The notes under the pieces were generated by a model. It was given only the letters and a program-made list of their open reading frames with translations, searched no databases and was not told the origin of the DNA. From NCBI GenBank assembly GCA_964622455.1, contig CAZUQP010000039.1, positions 1-29,251 on the forward strand: DNA of 29,251 bases, read 5' to 3'. Each line of letters starts with the position of its first letter. The stretch's first letter is position 1. This stretch comes from CAZUQP01 sp964622455 (lineage in GTDB: Bacteria > Pseudomonadota > Gammaproteobacteria > DSM-16500). The translations under genes and the position numbers were made by a program. Positions 7,573 to 16,879 of this stretch are shown here, piece after piece.

Positions 7573-9195
7573 ATGGCAAAAAAACTACGCATTGTTCTCG
7601 CTCAACTTAATCTCACTGTCGGTGATATTCAGGGAAATTTAAAACAACTGATGGATGCCGCCATATCCGCACGCGATTCATTGAGTGCTGATGTGATTGT
7701 TTTTCCGGAATTAAGCATCACGGGTTATCCGCCCGAAGATTTATTGTTTCGAAAATCTTTTATTGATGATGCAAATGAAGCACTCAATACTTTTAAAAAT
7801 AAAATAGAAAATATTTACTGTGTCATAGGACATCCGCATGCAACATCGCAAGGATTATTTAATTCATGTTCTGTGATATACAACGGCACAATCATTGGAC
7901 GATACGCAAAACAATTTTTGCCGAACTATGGGATATTTGATGAGTGTCGTTATTTTACGGCTGGAAATTCTTCTTGCATTGTCCCCATTCACGGGATACC
8001 TGTTGGCATTATGATTTGCGAAGACCTCTGGCATCCATCTCCCGCTCAACAACTGGCTAATCAAGGTGCGCGCCTTATTTTGATACCGAATGCATCCCCC
8101 TTTGAAATTGCCAAACATGAGCAGCGCCATTTGGTATTAGCGAAACGAGCAAAATCCGCTAATATACCTCTTTTGTATGTCAACTGCGTCGGTGGACAAG
8201 ATGAATTAATATTTGATGGCGGATCAATGGCCATTGACCCAGAAGGTAACATTTGTCAGCACGCAGGTTTTTTATCTGAAGCACTTTTACCAGTTGATAT
8301 TACTATTTCAAGTACAGAAGCTCATCTTGAATCCGCTATTGTTACACTGCCTTCTGAAGATGAGCGCATTTATAACGCCTTAGTGTTAGGCGTGCATGAT
8401 TATATTCAAAAAAATCATTTTAAAGGCGCGCTCGTTGGTGTATCAGGCGGTATTGATTCTGCTTTAACACTTGCCATTGCAGTGGATGCGCTCGGAAAAG
8501 ATAAAGTGCATGCAGTCATCATGCCATCGCGTTATACCTCTAAACAAAGTATAGAGGATTCTTTAGCACTCATCAAAAACTTAGGCGTTCAATATGATAC
8601 CCTTTCCATTGAACCGGTCTTTAAAGAATTTTTGGAAAGTTTAGCAAAACCTTTTGCTAAAAAAGAATCGGATGTGACAGAAGAAAATATTCAAGCGCGC
8701 TGCCGCGGCGTATTCTTGATGGCGCTTTCTAATAAATTTGGCAAAATCGTTTTAACGACCGGCAACCGCAGTGAAATGGCTGTCGGTTATGCCACATTAT
8801 ATGGTGATATGGCCGGCGGTTTAGCGGTGTTAAAAGACATTTTAAAAACGACTGTGTATCGCTTAGCACATTTTCGTAATCAGCGTGATTTTGTTATTCC
8901 AGAAACCACACTGACGCGTGCGCCTACCGCAGAACTTGCGCCCAACCAAACGGATCAAGATAGTCTGCCGCCTTACGATATTCTCGATAAAATTTTAGAA
9001 TTGTATTTGAACCAAGAGCAAAGTCTGGAAGCGATTATCGCCTTGGGATTTGATCGTGACATCGTCACAAAAGTGGTGAACTTAATTCATAAAAACGAAT
9101 ATAAGCGCCGCCAAGCGCCTATTGGAATTCGTATTAATCACAAAGCCTTTAGCCGTGACCGCCGGTATCCGATTACGTCGGGATATAAATCATAA
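7573..9195 (+). CDS. nadE: Glutamine-dependent NAD+ synthetase
   Basis: Converts nicotinate adenine dinucleotide to NAD+, using ammonia released from glutamine by its own amidase domain. The N-terminal nitrilase-like domain (about 1-260) has the Glu46-Lys113-Cys149 triad (FPELS, YAKQF, MICEDL). The C-terminal synthetase domain has the ATP-pyrophosphatase loop SGGIDS at 291-296 and TTGNRSEMAVGY. It is 540 residues, normal for the two-domain bacterial form. It follows ygfZ closely and probably shares its transcript. The gap to convergent bamD is only 7 bp. Confidence 0.96.
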   Translation: MAKKLRIVLAQLNLTVGDIQGNLKQLMDAAISARDSLSADVIVFPELSITGYPPEDLLFRKSFIDDANEALNTFKNKIENIYCVIGHPHATSQGLFNSCSVIYNGTIIGRYAKQFLPNYGIFDECRYFTAGNSSCIVPIHGIPVGIMICEDLWHPSPAQQLANQGARLILIPNASPFEIAKHEQRHLVLAKRAKSANIPLLYVNCVGGQDELIFDGGSMAIDPEGNICQHAGFLSEALLPVDITISSTEAHLESAIVTLPSEDERIYNALVLGVHDYIQKNHFKGALVGVSGGIDSALTLAIAVDALGKDKVHAVIMPSRYTSKQSIEDSLALIKNLGVQYDTLSIEPVFKEFLESLAKPFAKKESDVTEENIQARCRGVFLMALSNKFGKIVLTTGNRSEMAVGYATLYGDMAGGLAVLKDILKTTVYRLAHFRNQRDFVIPETTLTRAPTAELAPNQTDQDSLPPYDILDKILELYLNQEQSLEAIIALGFDRDIVTKVVNLIHKNEYKRRQAPIGIRINHKAFSRDRRYPITSGYKS

Positions 9196-9202
9196 TCCTA
9201 GT

Positions 9203-9988
9203 TTATTGTTTATCTGGCAGAATGGCTTGCTGCATATAAACTGAATTCGGATAATTGTATTGCAATACCCGCAATGCCTCTTGTTCATTTTGAGTGAGAT
9301 GTAATGCACGGTATGATTTAATCATCACAACCAGCGCTTTAGGCACAGCAGGCGCGCCTTCAAAATGACGTACGACTAAATTTGCTCGATCAGCAGATGC
9401 GACATATGCTTCACGGCTATAATAATATTCCGCAACTTCTAATTCATGATCTGCCAAAATATTTCTTAAATAAACCATGTACTGATGTGCAGCAGGTGCA
9501 TAGGCACTATTTGGGTAAGATTTAACAATTTGCGCAAAATCTCCGTACGATTTTTTAATTTGTGATAAATCACGGGTTGATAAATCTACAGCAAATAATC
9601 GCTCAAATACGCCTAAATTTTGATAATAATCTGCAAGGCCCCGCATGTAGTAAGCATAATCGATGTGCGGATTGGTAGGATGCGCTTGCACGAAACGATC
9701 GGCTGCCGCTTCTGCTGATGCATAATCATTATTCATGTAATAAGCATAAATAATATGTAACTGTGCAAGTTCAGTATTCTGTTCGTAAGGATATTGCACA
9801 TCTAATGCTTCATAACGCTTAATAGCTTCTTGATAGTTGCCCTTATGCAAGGCGATTTCGCCTTGTTGAAAAATATGCGCCGCCGATTCGCCTTTATAAG
9901 CTTCAGCTGGGTCTGTCGTCGTAGAACATGCTGTCAGTAAAGCAGATAAAAAAATGAGAATGCCCAATAATTTTATTATAGATTTCAT
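9203..9988 (-). CDS. bamD: Outer-membrane assembly lipoprotein BamD
   Basis: Essential TPR lipoprotein of the BAM complex that inserts beta-barrel proteins in the outer membrane. The lipoprotein signal ends with lipobox LLTAC (Cys21), so the mature protein is lipid-anchored. The rest is a run of TPR-like helices (GEIALHKGNYQEAIKRYEAL, ELAQLHIIYAYYMNNDYASA, SYPNSAYAPAA). It is 261 residues, against 245 in E. coli. I use the ATG at 9988; the TTG three codons upstream is less likely, since AGG lies nine bases before the ATG. It is divergent from rluD, a conserved gammaproteobacterial arrangement. Confidence 0.94.
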   Translation of the reverse strand: MKSIIKLLGILIFLSALLTACSTTTDPAEAYKGESAAHIFQQGEIALHKGNYQEAIKRYEALDVQYPYEQNTELAQLHIIYAYYMNNDYASAEAAADRFVQAHPTNPHIDYAYYMRGLADYYQNLGVFERLFAVDLSTRDLSQIKKSYGDFAQIVKSYPNSAYAPAAHQYMVYLRNILADHELEVAEYYYSREAYVASADRANLVVRHFEGAPAVPKALVVMIKSYRALHLTQNEQEALRVLQYNYPNSVYMQQAILPDKQ

Positions 9989-10079
9989 AGTAAACAACCT
10001 AACCTATCCGATTTATGGCGTGCATTGTAAACGAAAATTTGTCATCATTCACGTGATAAAAATAATGAGCAGTGGTTCA

Positions 10080-11042
10080 ATGACCGAAAAAATTCATCTT
10101 ACACTGACCGTTCCCGAAGATTTAAAGGGGATGCGCTTAGATCAAGCATTGGCTAAGCTATTACCGAATTTTTCTCGCACCCAAATTCAAACATGGATAA
10201 AAGAAGGTGCTGTGTTAGTCAATCATCAACAACCAAAAACGCGTGATTTGGTCAGAGGAAGCGAAGAAATCGTGGTTCATGCTGCCCAAAAAACGTGGGG
10301 GCCATGGCAAGCTGAGCCGATTATTTTAAATATCGTCCATGAGGACGATGCTTTATTAATCATTAACAAACCGACGGGTATGGTAGTGCATCCCGCTGCC
10401 GGAAATCCATCCAATACATTACTCAATGCACTCCTGCATCACGTGCCTTCTTTAAACCAATTACCACGGGCGGGAATGATTCATCGGTTAGATAAAGATA
10501 CATCAGGGTTATTAGTTATTGCTAAAACTCAGCCTGCCTTCATTCATTTATCTCGCCAAATGAAGGCGCGTTCGATTGCACGCATTTATCAAGCGATCGT
10601 TAATGGCGTGCTCATCAGCGGCGGCACTATCAATGAACCCATCAGCCGCCACCCAATTCAACGCAAACAAATGGCTGTAAACCCCAGCGGAAAAAATGCG
10701 ATCACCCATTATCGGGTCGTTGAAAAATATCGTCATCATACCCGCATTAAAGTGCAACTAGAAACGGGCAGGACCCATCAAATCCGTGTTCATATGGCTT
10801 ATATTCAACATGCAATCCTAGGTGATCAAACCTATGGCGGACGGTTACAACTTCCGCGAGGTGCCTCCCAAACACTCATTGAAATGCTGCGCACGTTTAA
10901 ACACCAGGCATTGCATGCAGCAGAACTGGGGCTCATTCATCCACTCACTGAAAAAGAGATGCGCTTTACAGCCTCTTTGCCGGATGATATGCAAAAATTA
11001 ATTGAGGTATTAAAAGCTGATGCAAAACATCATTCAACCTGA
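10080..11042 (+). CDS. rluD: 23S rRNA pseudouridine synthase D
   Basis: Makes pseudouridines 1911, 1915 and 1917 in helix 69 of 23S rRNA. An S4-like RNA-binding domain (about 15-70: RLDQALAKLLPNFSRTQIQ) precedes the catalytic domain. The catalytic motif HRLDKDTSG is at 135-143 with Asp138 as nucleophile, and ETGRTHQIRVHMA is intact. The frame is open much further upstream, into bamD. I choose the ATG at 10080 because MTEKIHLTLTV then aligns with the E. coli N-terminus (MAQRVQLTATV) and gives 320 residues against 326. The ATG at 10065 is the alternative. It overlaps pgeF by 23 bp. Confidence 0.94.
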   Translation: MTEKIHLTLTVPEDLKGMRLDQALAKLLPNFSRTQIQTWIKEGAVLVNHQQPKTRDLVRGSEEIVVHAAQKTWGPWQAEPIILNIVHEDDALLIINKPTGMVVHPAAGNPSNTLLNALLHHVPSLNQLPRAGMIHRLDKDTSGLLVIAKTQPAFIHLSRQMKARSIARIYQAIVNGVLISGGTINEPISRHPIQRKQMAVNPSGKNAITHYRVVEKYRHHTRIKVQLETGRTHQIRVHMAYIQHAILGDQTYGGRLQLPRGASQTLIEMLRTFKHQALHAAELGLIHPLTEKEMRFTASLPDDMQKLIEVLKADAKHHST

Positions 11043-11763
11043 ATGGCCTGCTCCTTCAAATATTAAAGCCTGTACGACCCTTAGGATAGGCGGCGTGAGC
11101 CGTCCCCCTTACCATTCATTTAATTTAGCTGAACATGTCGGAGATCAGGCGGCCTTCGTGGAGCACAATCGGAAATTATTAAAAACAGGGCTTAACCTGC
11201 CGAGTGATCCTATTTGGTTGAAACAAACCCACAGCACCATTACAGTCAGCGCCTCATTAGATGCAGCATCGAAAGAAGCTGATGCTTCTTTTACGGATCA
11301 ACCTAACGTGGTTTGTGCGGTACTCACCGCCGATTGTTTACCCTTGTTACTTTGTGATCGGAACGCTACTCATGTTGCGGCCATCCATGCCGGCTGGCGA
11401 GGGTTAGCCAATGGCATCATTGAAAACACGTTAAAAACGATGGGTCTTAGTCCAAAAGATATCTTAGCATGGCTTGGCCCTGCCATTGGCCCAACCCTGT
11501 TTGAAGTAGGGGATGAAGTACGCACCCTGTTTTTAGCAGAAAATCCTAGAGCAAAAGAAGCTTTTTTACCCTCGCCCAATGAAGGTCGTTTTTTAGCTAA
11601 TCTCTACTTACTGGCAAGGTTACGATTGCATAAGCAAGGTATCGACGAAATCTATGGGGGAAATCATTGCACCTATACTGACAAAGAGCGATTTTTCTCT
11701 TATCGGCGTGATAGTGATAAAACTGGCAGAATGGCAAGCTTAATTTGGATTAGTACAAAATGA
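11020..11763 (+). CDS. pgeF: Peptidoglycan editing factor PgeF (YfiH, multicopper-oxidase-like fold)
   Basis: 247-residue DUF152/YfiH protein. In E. coli this protein keeps L-Ser out of the peptidoglycan stem by acting on mis-made UDP-MurNAc-L-Ser; other homologues act on purine nucleosides. The predicted zinc ligands are His71 (LKQTHS), Cys106 (TADCLP) and His123 (AIHAGWRG), all present. The C-terminal HCTYTD and FFSYRRD motifs are also intact. The start lies inside rluD (23-bp overlap), which suggests coupled translation. The rluD-pgeF order next to bamD is widely conserved. Confidence 0.92.
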   Translation: MQNIIQPEWPAPSNIKACTTLRIGGVSRPPYHSFNLAEHVGDQAAFVEHNRKLLKTGLNLPSDPIWLKQTHSTITVSASLDAASKEADASFTDQPNVVCAVLTADCLPLLLCDRNATHVAAIHAGWRGLANGIIENTLKTMGLSPKDILAWLGPAIGPTLFEVGDEVRTLFLAENPRAKEAFLPSPNEGRFLANLYLLARLRLHKQGIDEIYGGNHCTYTDKERFFSYRRDSDKTGRMASLIWISTK

Positions 11764-11773
11764 TTGAGTAAGA

Positions 11774-11779
11774 TATAAT
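11774..11779 (+). promoter_or_regulatory. Possible -10 element for degQ
   Basis: A perfect TATAAT lies 30 bases before the degQ start, just after the pgeF stop. The best -35 is a weak TTAGTA at 11750-11755 (18-base spacer). A perfect -10 in AT-rich DNA can arise by chance. Confidence 0.4.
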
Positions 11780-11808
11780 CAGGTATGCTTTATTTAGAGG
11801 GGTTCACA

Positions 11809-13149
11809 ATGAAAAAAACGATACCTATTTTGTTTGCCTTACTTCTTTATACAGTAGGTGTAAGCAGTGTCGCGAGCACAACATTAAATGCAAGCTTGGC
11901 GCCTATGTTACAAAAGGTGCTGCCTGCTGTGGTTAATATCCGCGCCCAAATTAAAATTACTGATCTTGCGACTTTAAGCAAACTAGAAAAAAATAGACAA
12001 AATAATGAAGCAGTTCCCGATAAATTTTTATCGGTCGGTTCAGGCGTCATTGTTAACGCAGACAAGGGTTATGTCTTAACCAACGCTCACGTAGTCGATG
12101 ATGCAGAACGCGTCATTGTCACATTAAGCGATGGCCGCCATTTTACCGCCAAAATAATTGGGATGGACAAAGCATCTGATATTGCCTTACTGCAAATCCA
12201 AGCCAAAAATTTAACGGCCATTATATTGGGCAATTCCAATAACTTAAAAGTCGGCGATTTCGTTGCCGCCATTGGAAACCCTTTTGGCTTAAGCCAAAGT
12301 GTTACATCCGGAATTATCAGTGCATTGGGCCGCAGTACTCTCGGCATTGAAAATTATGAAAACTTTATTCAAATTGATGCATCCATTAATCCCGGTAATT
12401 CCGGCGGCGCTTTAGTGGATACTGATGGCCATTTAGTGGGTATCAACACTGCTATTTTAGCGCCAGACCGCGGCAGCATAGGCATCGGGTTCGCTATTCC
12501 CTCTAATATGGCAAACAGCGTGATGCAGCAATTAATTGGTTATGGCAATGTACGCCGAGGTACGTTAGGTGTTGGCGCACAAGACGTGACACCTGAATTA
12601 GCTAATGCTTTTAACGTAGACAGTGCAAAAGGCGCTGTGATTACGCAAGTCATATTTAATTCTCCTGCGCAGAAAGCCGGTTTGCAAGTCGGCGATATTA
12701 TTACCTCCGTCAATGGAGTTGATATTAAAAATGCGAATGATGTAGTCAATACGATTGGTTTAATTCGTGTTGATTCAAAGGCAACGATCTCTGTTTTAAG
12801 AAATAATAAACCGCTCATGTTAACAGCCGCTTTATCCGATCCTAAAAAACGCGAACAAGACAGTCAGCAAATGGATCCGTTTTTGTATGGTGTCGGCTTA
12901 AAAGATTTCACACTGTTAAGCCCTATTCATGGAAATGTTGAAGGCGTGATGGTTGTGTCGGTTGCTGAAGACAGCAATGCTTGGCATTCTGATTTACGTC
13001 CAGGTGATGTTATTACTTCCGCAAATCGACAAAAAGTAACGTCGATTGGTGATCTTAAAAAAATTGCCGGCAACACCCAAGATAATTTATTGTTGAATAT
13101 CCTAAGGGGCCCAGGCGCTGTATTTTTGATTATTAATAAAGAATCTTAA
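11809..13149 (+). CDS. degQ: Periplasmic serine endoprotease, DegQ/DegP (Do) family
   Basis: Periplasmic protease/chaperone of the HtrA family. It has a signal peptide (about 1-23), a trypsin-like domain with catalytic triad His94 (TNAHVV), Asp124 (ASDIALL) and Ser198 (NPGNSGG), then two PDZ domains (about 255-345 and 365-446). It is 446 residues, close to E. coli DegQ (455). The loop before the first strand is short, which favours DegQ over DegP with its long loop. The start at 11809 has a good GAGGGG nine bases upstream; the earlier ATG at 11785 would add eight residues before the signal peptide. cysZ starts at the base after its stop. Confidence 0.9.
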   Translation: MKKTIPILFALLLYTVGVSSVASTTLNASLAPMLQKVLPAVVNIRAQIKITDLATLSKLEKNRQNNEAVPDKFLSVGSGVIVNADKGYVLTNAHVVDDAERVIVTLSDGRHFTAKIIGMDKASDIALLQIQAKNLTAIILGNSNNLKVGDFVAAIGNPFGLSQSVTSGIISALGRSTLGIENYENFIQIDASINPGNSGGALVDTDGHLVGINTAILAPDRGSIGIGFAIPSNMANSVMQQLIGYGNVRRGTLGVGAQDVTPELANAFNVDSAKGAVITQVIFNSPAQKAGLQVGDIITSVNGVDIKNANDVVNTIGLIRVDSKATISVLRNNKPLMLTAALSDPKKREQDSQQMDPFLYGVGLKDFTLLSPIHGNVEGVMVVSVAEDSNAWHSDLRPGDVITSANRQKVTSIGDLKKIAGNTQDNLLLNILRGPGAVFLIINKES

Positions 13150-13884
13150 ATGCAAAATGACGCACTATCAGGTGTCCATTATTTTTTTTCAGGGATGAAA
13201 CTGCTTTTTAAGCCCGGCTTAAAACGTTTTGTCATTATTCCTGCGATCATTAATTTTTTTCTATTTATCGGATTGTTTTTAGTGATTTGGCATTTTTTAA
13301 CTGGATTCAACCATTGGTTAAATCATTATCTGCCTTCCTGGTTACAATGGTTAAGCGCTATTCTCTGGATAGTCTTTTTAAGCGGTTTCTTATTAATATT
13401 TGTTTACACATTTGTGGCAATGGCCAACATCATTGCTGCACCCTTTAACGGTTTGTTGGCTGAAAAAATAGAAGTCTATCTCACAGGAAAACCACTCCCG
13501 CAAAAAAAAGGGCTTGAAGTATTGACTGACATACCACGTATACTCAAACGGCAATTTTCTCTCATCGGTTATTATGTGCCGCGTGCAATTGTACTGCTGC
13601 TTTTTTTTCTGATACCTATCTTGCAAATTTTTGCCGCGTTCATTTGGTTTTTATTTAACGCATGGTTTATGACATTACAATATCTTGATTATCCAACTGA
13701 CAATCACCGCATCCCTCTTGAAACTGTGCAGGCTTGGTTAAAACAGCATCGTTTATTATCTTTAAGTTTTGGATCAGTCACATTGATTATGACGCTGATT
13801 CCTTTTTTAAATTTAATCAGCATTCCAGCGGCTGTTGCTGGTGCAACACAGATGTGGGTGGAAAAAAATAATAGGGGCTGTTGA
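13150..13884 (+). CDS. cysZ: Sulfate permease-like membrane protein CysZ (EI24 family)
   Basis: 244-residue inner-membrane protein with about four to six hydrophobic segments and the family motif NIIAAPFNGLLAEKIE. CysZ takes up sulfate for cysteine synthesis in E. coli. It starts immediately after the degQ stop. Its last three codons (Arg-Gly-Cys) and its TGA stop lie inside the MITE-like element at 13872-14004. Removing the element and one TA copy would end the protein as ...Asn-Asn-Ser with a TAA stop, so the native C-terminus has changed by only a few residues. Confidence 0.88.
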   Translation: MQNDALSGVHYFFSGMKLLFKPGLKRFVIIPAIINFFLFIGLFLVIWHFLTGFNHWLNHYLPSWLQWLSAILWIVFLSGFLLIFVYTFVAMANIIAAPFNGLLAEKIEVYLTGKPLPQKKGLEVLTDIPRILKRQFSLIGYYVPRAIVLLLFFLIPILQIFAAFIWFLFNAWFMTLQYLDYPTDNHRIPLETVQAWLKQHRLLSLSFGSVTLIMTLIPFLNLISIPAAVAGATQMWVEKNNRGC

Positions 13885-14004
13885 CAATTGAAATTTTTTA
13901 ATCATTTTACGAAAAAACAGGACGTTTTTGAGAGTCAAACTCGATCAAGGAGAGCGTGTTTGACGCTAAAATGATTAAAAAATTTCAATTGTCAACAGCC
14001 CCTA
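13872..14004. mobile_element. MITE-like element with perfect 38-bp inverted arms
   Basis: The arms at 13872-13909 and 13967-14004 are perfect reverse complements over 38 of 38 bases, ending TAGGGGCTG and CAGCCCCTA. The 57-base centre has its own GTCAAAC/GTTTGAC stem (13934-13940 and 13958-13964). No reading frame of note lies within. If the element proper is GGGG...CCCC it is flanked by a TA on each side, as expected for a 2-bp TA target duplication (IS630/Tc1-mariner-like transposition). The short size, long perfect arms and lack of coding capacity fit a non-autonomous MITE. As RNA it would fold into a long hairpin between two convergent genes and may help end transcription from both sides. 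Confidence 0.8.
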
Positions 14005-14005
14005 G

Positions 14006-15340
14006 TTAAGCTCTACCTATCCCATAATATTCAAAATCTGCTTCTTTAATTTGTTTGGGATCATATTGATTACGCCCATCAAAGATAATATGCTGCCGCA
14101 TATTTTTCTTCATGACAGCAATATCAGGATAACAAAAAGATTTCCATTCGGTCACTAACACTAATGCATCCGCTTCTTTCAGTGCATCATATTGGTATTC
14201 TGCCAAATGCAATTTTTTTGTTTTAAACCATTCTTTGGGTAATATTTCACGGGCAACAGGCATTGCAACTGGATCGTAAGCCGCGACCGTTGCATGATGC
14301 ATCATTAATTTTTCAAGCAGCACGACGGATGATGCTTCCCGCATATCATCCGTGTCCGGTTTAAATGACAAACCCCAGACAGCAATTTTAATGTTAGATA
14401 GATCATTACCAAATTTTTTGATGATTTTTTTCGGCAATAATTCTTTTTGATGTCGATTACGGTCTTCAACGGCACGTAATACCATGGGATCAACCCCATT
14501 TGATTCTGCCATTTTAACCAGCGCTTTAACATCTTTAGGAAAACAAGAACCGCCATAACCACACCCTGGATAAATAAATGCATTCCCAATTCTTGAATCA
14601 GAACCAATCCCTAAGCGAACGTTTTCAACATCAACACCCATGTGTTCGCACAAGACAGCCATTTCATTCATAAAAGAAATTTTTGTTGCGAGCATTGCAT
14701 TTGCAACATATTTTGTCATTTCAGCATCTCTCACATTCATGAAATAGATTTTTTCTGGACTACGCAAAATGGGCGTATATAAATCTAACATGATTGATTT
14801 TGCTTTCTTTGAAGTTAAGCCAATAATAATACGATCAGGCTGCATAAAATCACGAATAGCTGCACCTTCCCGCAAAAATTCAGGGTTGCTGACCACATCA
14901 AATTTAGCAGCGACATTACGTTTTTTTAAACCCTCTTGAATAATTTGTTTGACTTCATCCGCTATACCGACAGGCACTGTGGATTTATCTACAATGACAC
15001 AATAATTTTTGATATGCGCACCAATGTTATGCGCAGCCTGTAACACATACTGCATATCTGCAGCACCCTCTTTATCGCTAGGCGTGCCTACCGCAATAAA
15101 AACGACTTCTGGCTCTGCCGTCAGTTCTTTCAGTGAAGTTGCAAAATGTAACCGCCCTTCTGCCATGTTCGATACAATCATGGCGTCTAATCCTGGTTCA
15201 TAAATCGGTAAAATTCCTTTTTTCAAATTTGAAATTTTTTCTCTATTCACATCAACACATGTCACATGATTACCTAATTCTGCAAAACAAGTTCCCGTTA
15301 CCAAACCTACATATCCTGCACCAATCACTGTAATTTGCAT
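14006..15340 (-). CDS. ugd: UDP-glucose 6-dehydrogenase
   Basis: Oxidises UDP-glucose to UDP-glucuronate with two NAD+, supplying precursors for surface polysaccharide or lipid A sugars. It is 444 residues. The N-terminal Rossmann motif GAGYVGL is at 7-13; STVPVG and NPEFLREGAA are present. The catalytic Cys266 lies in GGSCFPKD and the C-terminal domain carries WGLSFKPDTDDMREA. A GGAG lies seven bases before the ATG, and the start is 15 bp after the upstream glycosyltransferase stop. It is the last gene of the galU cluster. Its stop codon begins one base beyond the MITE-like element, so its coding sequence is untouched. Confidence 0.95.
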   Translation of the reverse strand: MQITVIGAGYVGLVTGTCFAELGNHVTCVDVNREKISNLKKGILPIYEPGLDAMIVSNMAEGRLHFATSLKELTAEPEVVFIAVGTPSDKEGAADMQYVLQAAHNIGAHIKNYCVIVDKSTVPVGIADEVKQIIQEGLKKRNVAAKFDVVSNPEFLREGAAIRDFMQPDRIIIGLTSKKAKSIMLDLYTPILRSPEKIYFMNVRDAEMTKYVANAMLATKISFMNEMAVLCEHMGVDVENVRLGIGSDSRIGNAFIYPGCGYGGSCFPKDVKALVKMAESNGVDPMVLRAVEDRNRHQKELLPKKIIKKFGNDLSNIKIAVWGLSFKPDTDDMREASSVVLLEKLMMHHATVAAYDPVAMPVAREILPKEWFKTKKLHLAEYQYDALKEADALVLVTEWKSFCYPDIAVMKKNMRQHIIFDGRNQYDPKQIKEADFEYYGIGRA

Positions 15341-15355
15341 GCGCGCTCCGTTATT

Positions 15356-16879
15356 TCATGACCCATTTGTGTGTACTTGGTAAATTGCAACAAAATCACC
15401 TCTTTTATTATGAAATATGACAATGGGTTTTTGTTTTATTTCATCTAAGATAGGAGAGTTTACGGCCAAATGATGTTTGTTAGTCCGTAATGCAAGATAA
15501 TCATATTGCTGCCATTGATGATTTGCAATTTTATGGATGTCCGCAAATTCATCTGCCTTCGCAAAAATGCTATTACCAAAGTGATTGGAATAATATAAAA
15601 CTTGAATATCATTACTATAAATTTTTGCATGTTCTCTCGTATGAATCGCCAGCCAATCTCCTGCATCACGAATATATTGTTTTGAATACCCAAAATGGAC
15701 AACACCGCTTATCCCGAATATCACGATAAAAAAAACAGCGGCGATAACAGGCCATTTCCGTACAGCCCATTGTTTTAATAAATCGTCTAAAGCAAAAGGC
15801 ACCCATAACATGAATACCAAAGACAATGCCATGAGATAGCGTTTAGCAAGAAATAAATGATCAATCAAAAAAACAGCGGTAATCAGAATATTGACCGCAA
15901 TATACATCCACACAGCAACACGCATCTCTTTAAAGGGAGATATTCTTTTATACCAAGCATAGCCGATGAGTACTGCATAGATAAGAGAAACATTTCCGAT
16001 AACATTTGTGATGTACCAGCCGACCAACATACAAAACAAAATAAGTCCTGTATCGCGAGCAGAATATACGCTTAATACATGCAGAGCCAGTGCGTGCGAT
16101 GCAAGATTGTAATTTTTAGTCAGTTCGCTTATCCCATGCAAAAATTGAAATTGCACTTCATTCAGCCGGCTGAATGAATAGGCTGGGTGCAATAAAATCC
16201 AGAAAATCATGAACGCTATTACAATAAAAGTTAAAATATTTAATTGTAAAAATGCATGAATGCGCGCACCAACCCTCAACCGCGGCATAAAAAAAGCAGT
16301 TAACGGCAGTAACAATAAAAATATAGCGCCCTCAATCCGAAACAATGTCGCTGCGATGAGTGCCATACCCCAAAGCACAGCAAAATAAAATCGTTCTGAT
16401 GAAAGCCAATAGCGCAGGAAAAAAAATAAAGAGACTAAGTAAAAAGCCCAGTAACCATGATCACGAATAATTTCGCTGCGAAGATCATTAAACATATGAG
16501 CAAATAAAATAATGAAAGCTGCAAGTCCAATGATGCGCGAGGATATCGTAAATAATCGGACAATTGCTATAAACGTCACCACAGAAATTAAACTAAAAAG
16601 ACCATTCAGCACATAAGCCGCAGCAGTATATGAAAGATGCGTGATGCTGACCATGCCAAAGATAAGCATAGAATAAAAGGGCCATGCTGCCTGACCGCAC
16701 ACGTGGACCGCATTCATAAACCCTAAAGGAAAGGTCTTTGCACTTTGCAAATAACAAATAGCATCTGGATTAATTACTGAAGTGCTAAAAGCTGCCAACC
16801 CCGATAACAAAATACTTAAAAATCCCGCGATAAAATAAGCATTACATAATCTAGAGCGGATTGATTCTATCCTACACAT
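15356..16879 (-). CDS. Polytopic membrane glycosyltransferase (PMT/ArnT-like), substrate unknown
   Basis: 507 residues with about eleven or twelve hydrophobic segments and a soluble C-terminal region of about 100 residues. An acidic residue in the first outer loop (VINPDAICYLQSAKTF) and a C-terminal stretch of the type DWLAIHTREHAKIYSND are typical of GT-C enzymes that use polyprenyl-phosphate sugars. This is by pattern, so the exact family is uncertain. Its ATG lies inside the end of galU (13-bp overlap) and ugd follows after 15 bp. It probably transfers a sugar made from UDP-glucose or UDP-glucuronate onto an envelope glycan or lipid. Confidence 0.72.
   Translation of the reverse strand: MCRIESIRSRLCNAYFIAGFLSILLSGLAAFSTSVINPDAICYLQSAKTFPLGFMNAVHVCGQAAWPFYSMLIFGMVSITHLSYTAAAYVLNGLFSLISVVTFIAIVRLFTISSRIIGLAAFIILFAHMFNDLRSEIIRDHGYWAFYLVSLFFFLRYWLSSERFYFAVLWGMALIAATLFRIEGAIFLLLLPLTAFFMPRLRVGARIHAFLQLNILTFIVIAFMIFWILLHPAYSFSRLNEVQFQFLHGISELTKNYNLASHALALHVLSVYSARDTGLILFCMLVGWYITNVIGNVSLIYAVLIGYAWYKRISPFKEMRVAVWMYIAVNILITAVFLIDHLFLAKRYLMALSLVFMLWVPFALDDLLKQWAVRKWPVIAAVFFIVIFGISGVVHFGYSKQYIRDAGDWLAIHTREHAKIYSNDIQVLYYSNHFGNSIFAKADEFADIHKIANHQWQQYDYLALRTNKHHLAVNSPILDEIKQKPIVIFHNKRGDFVAIYQVHTNGS

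Noticed and set aside
9954..10079. Long N-terminal extension of rluD overlapping bamD
   Set aside because: The ATG at 10080 aligns with the E. coli RluD start; the extension has no family support.
13393..13626. Minus-strand frame inside cysZ
   Set aside because: It is antisense to a conserved membrane protein and has no supporting signals.
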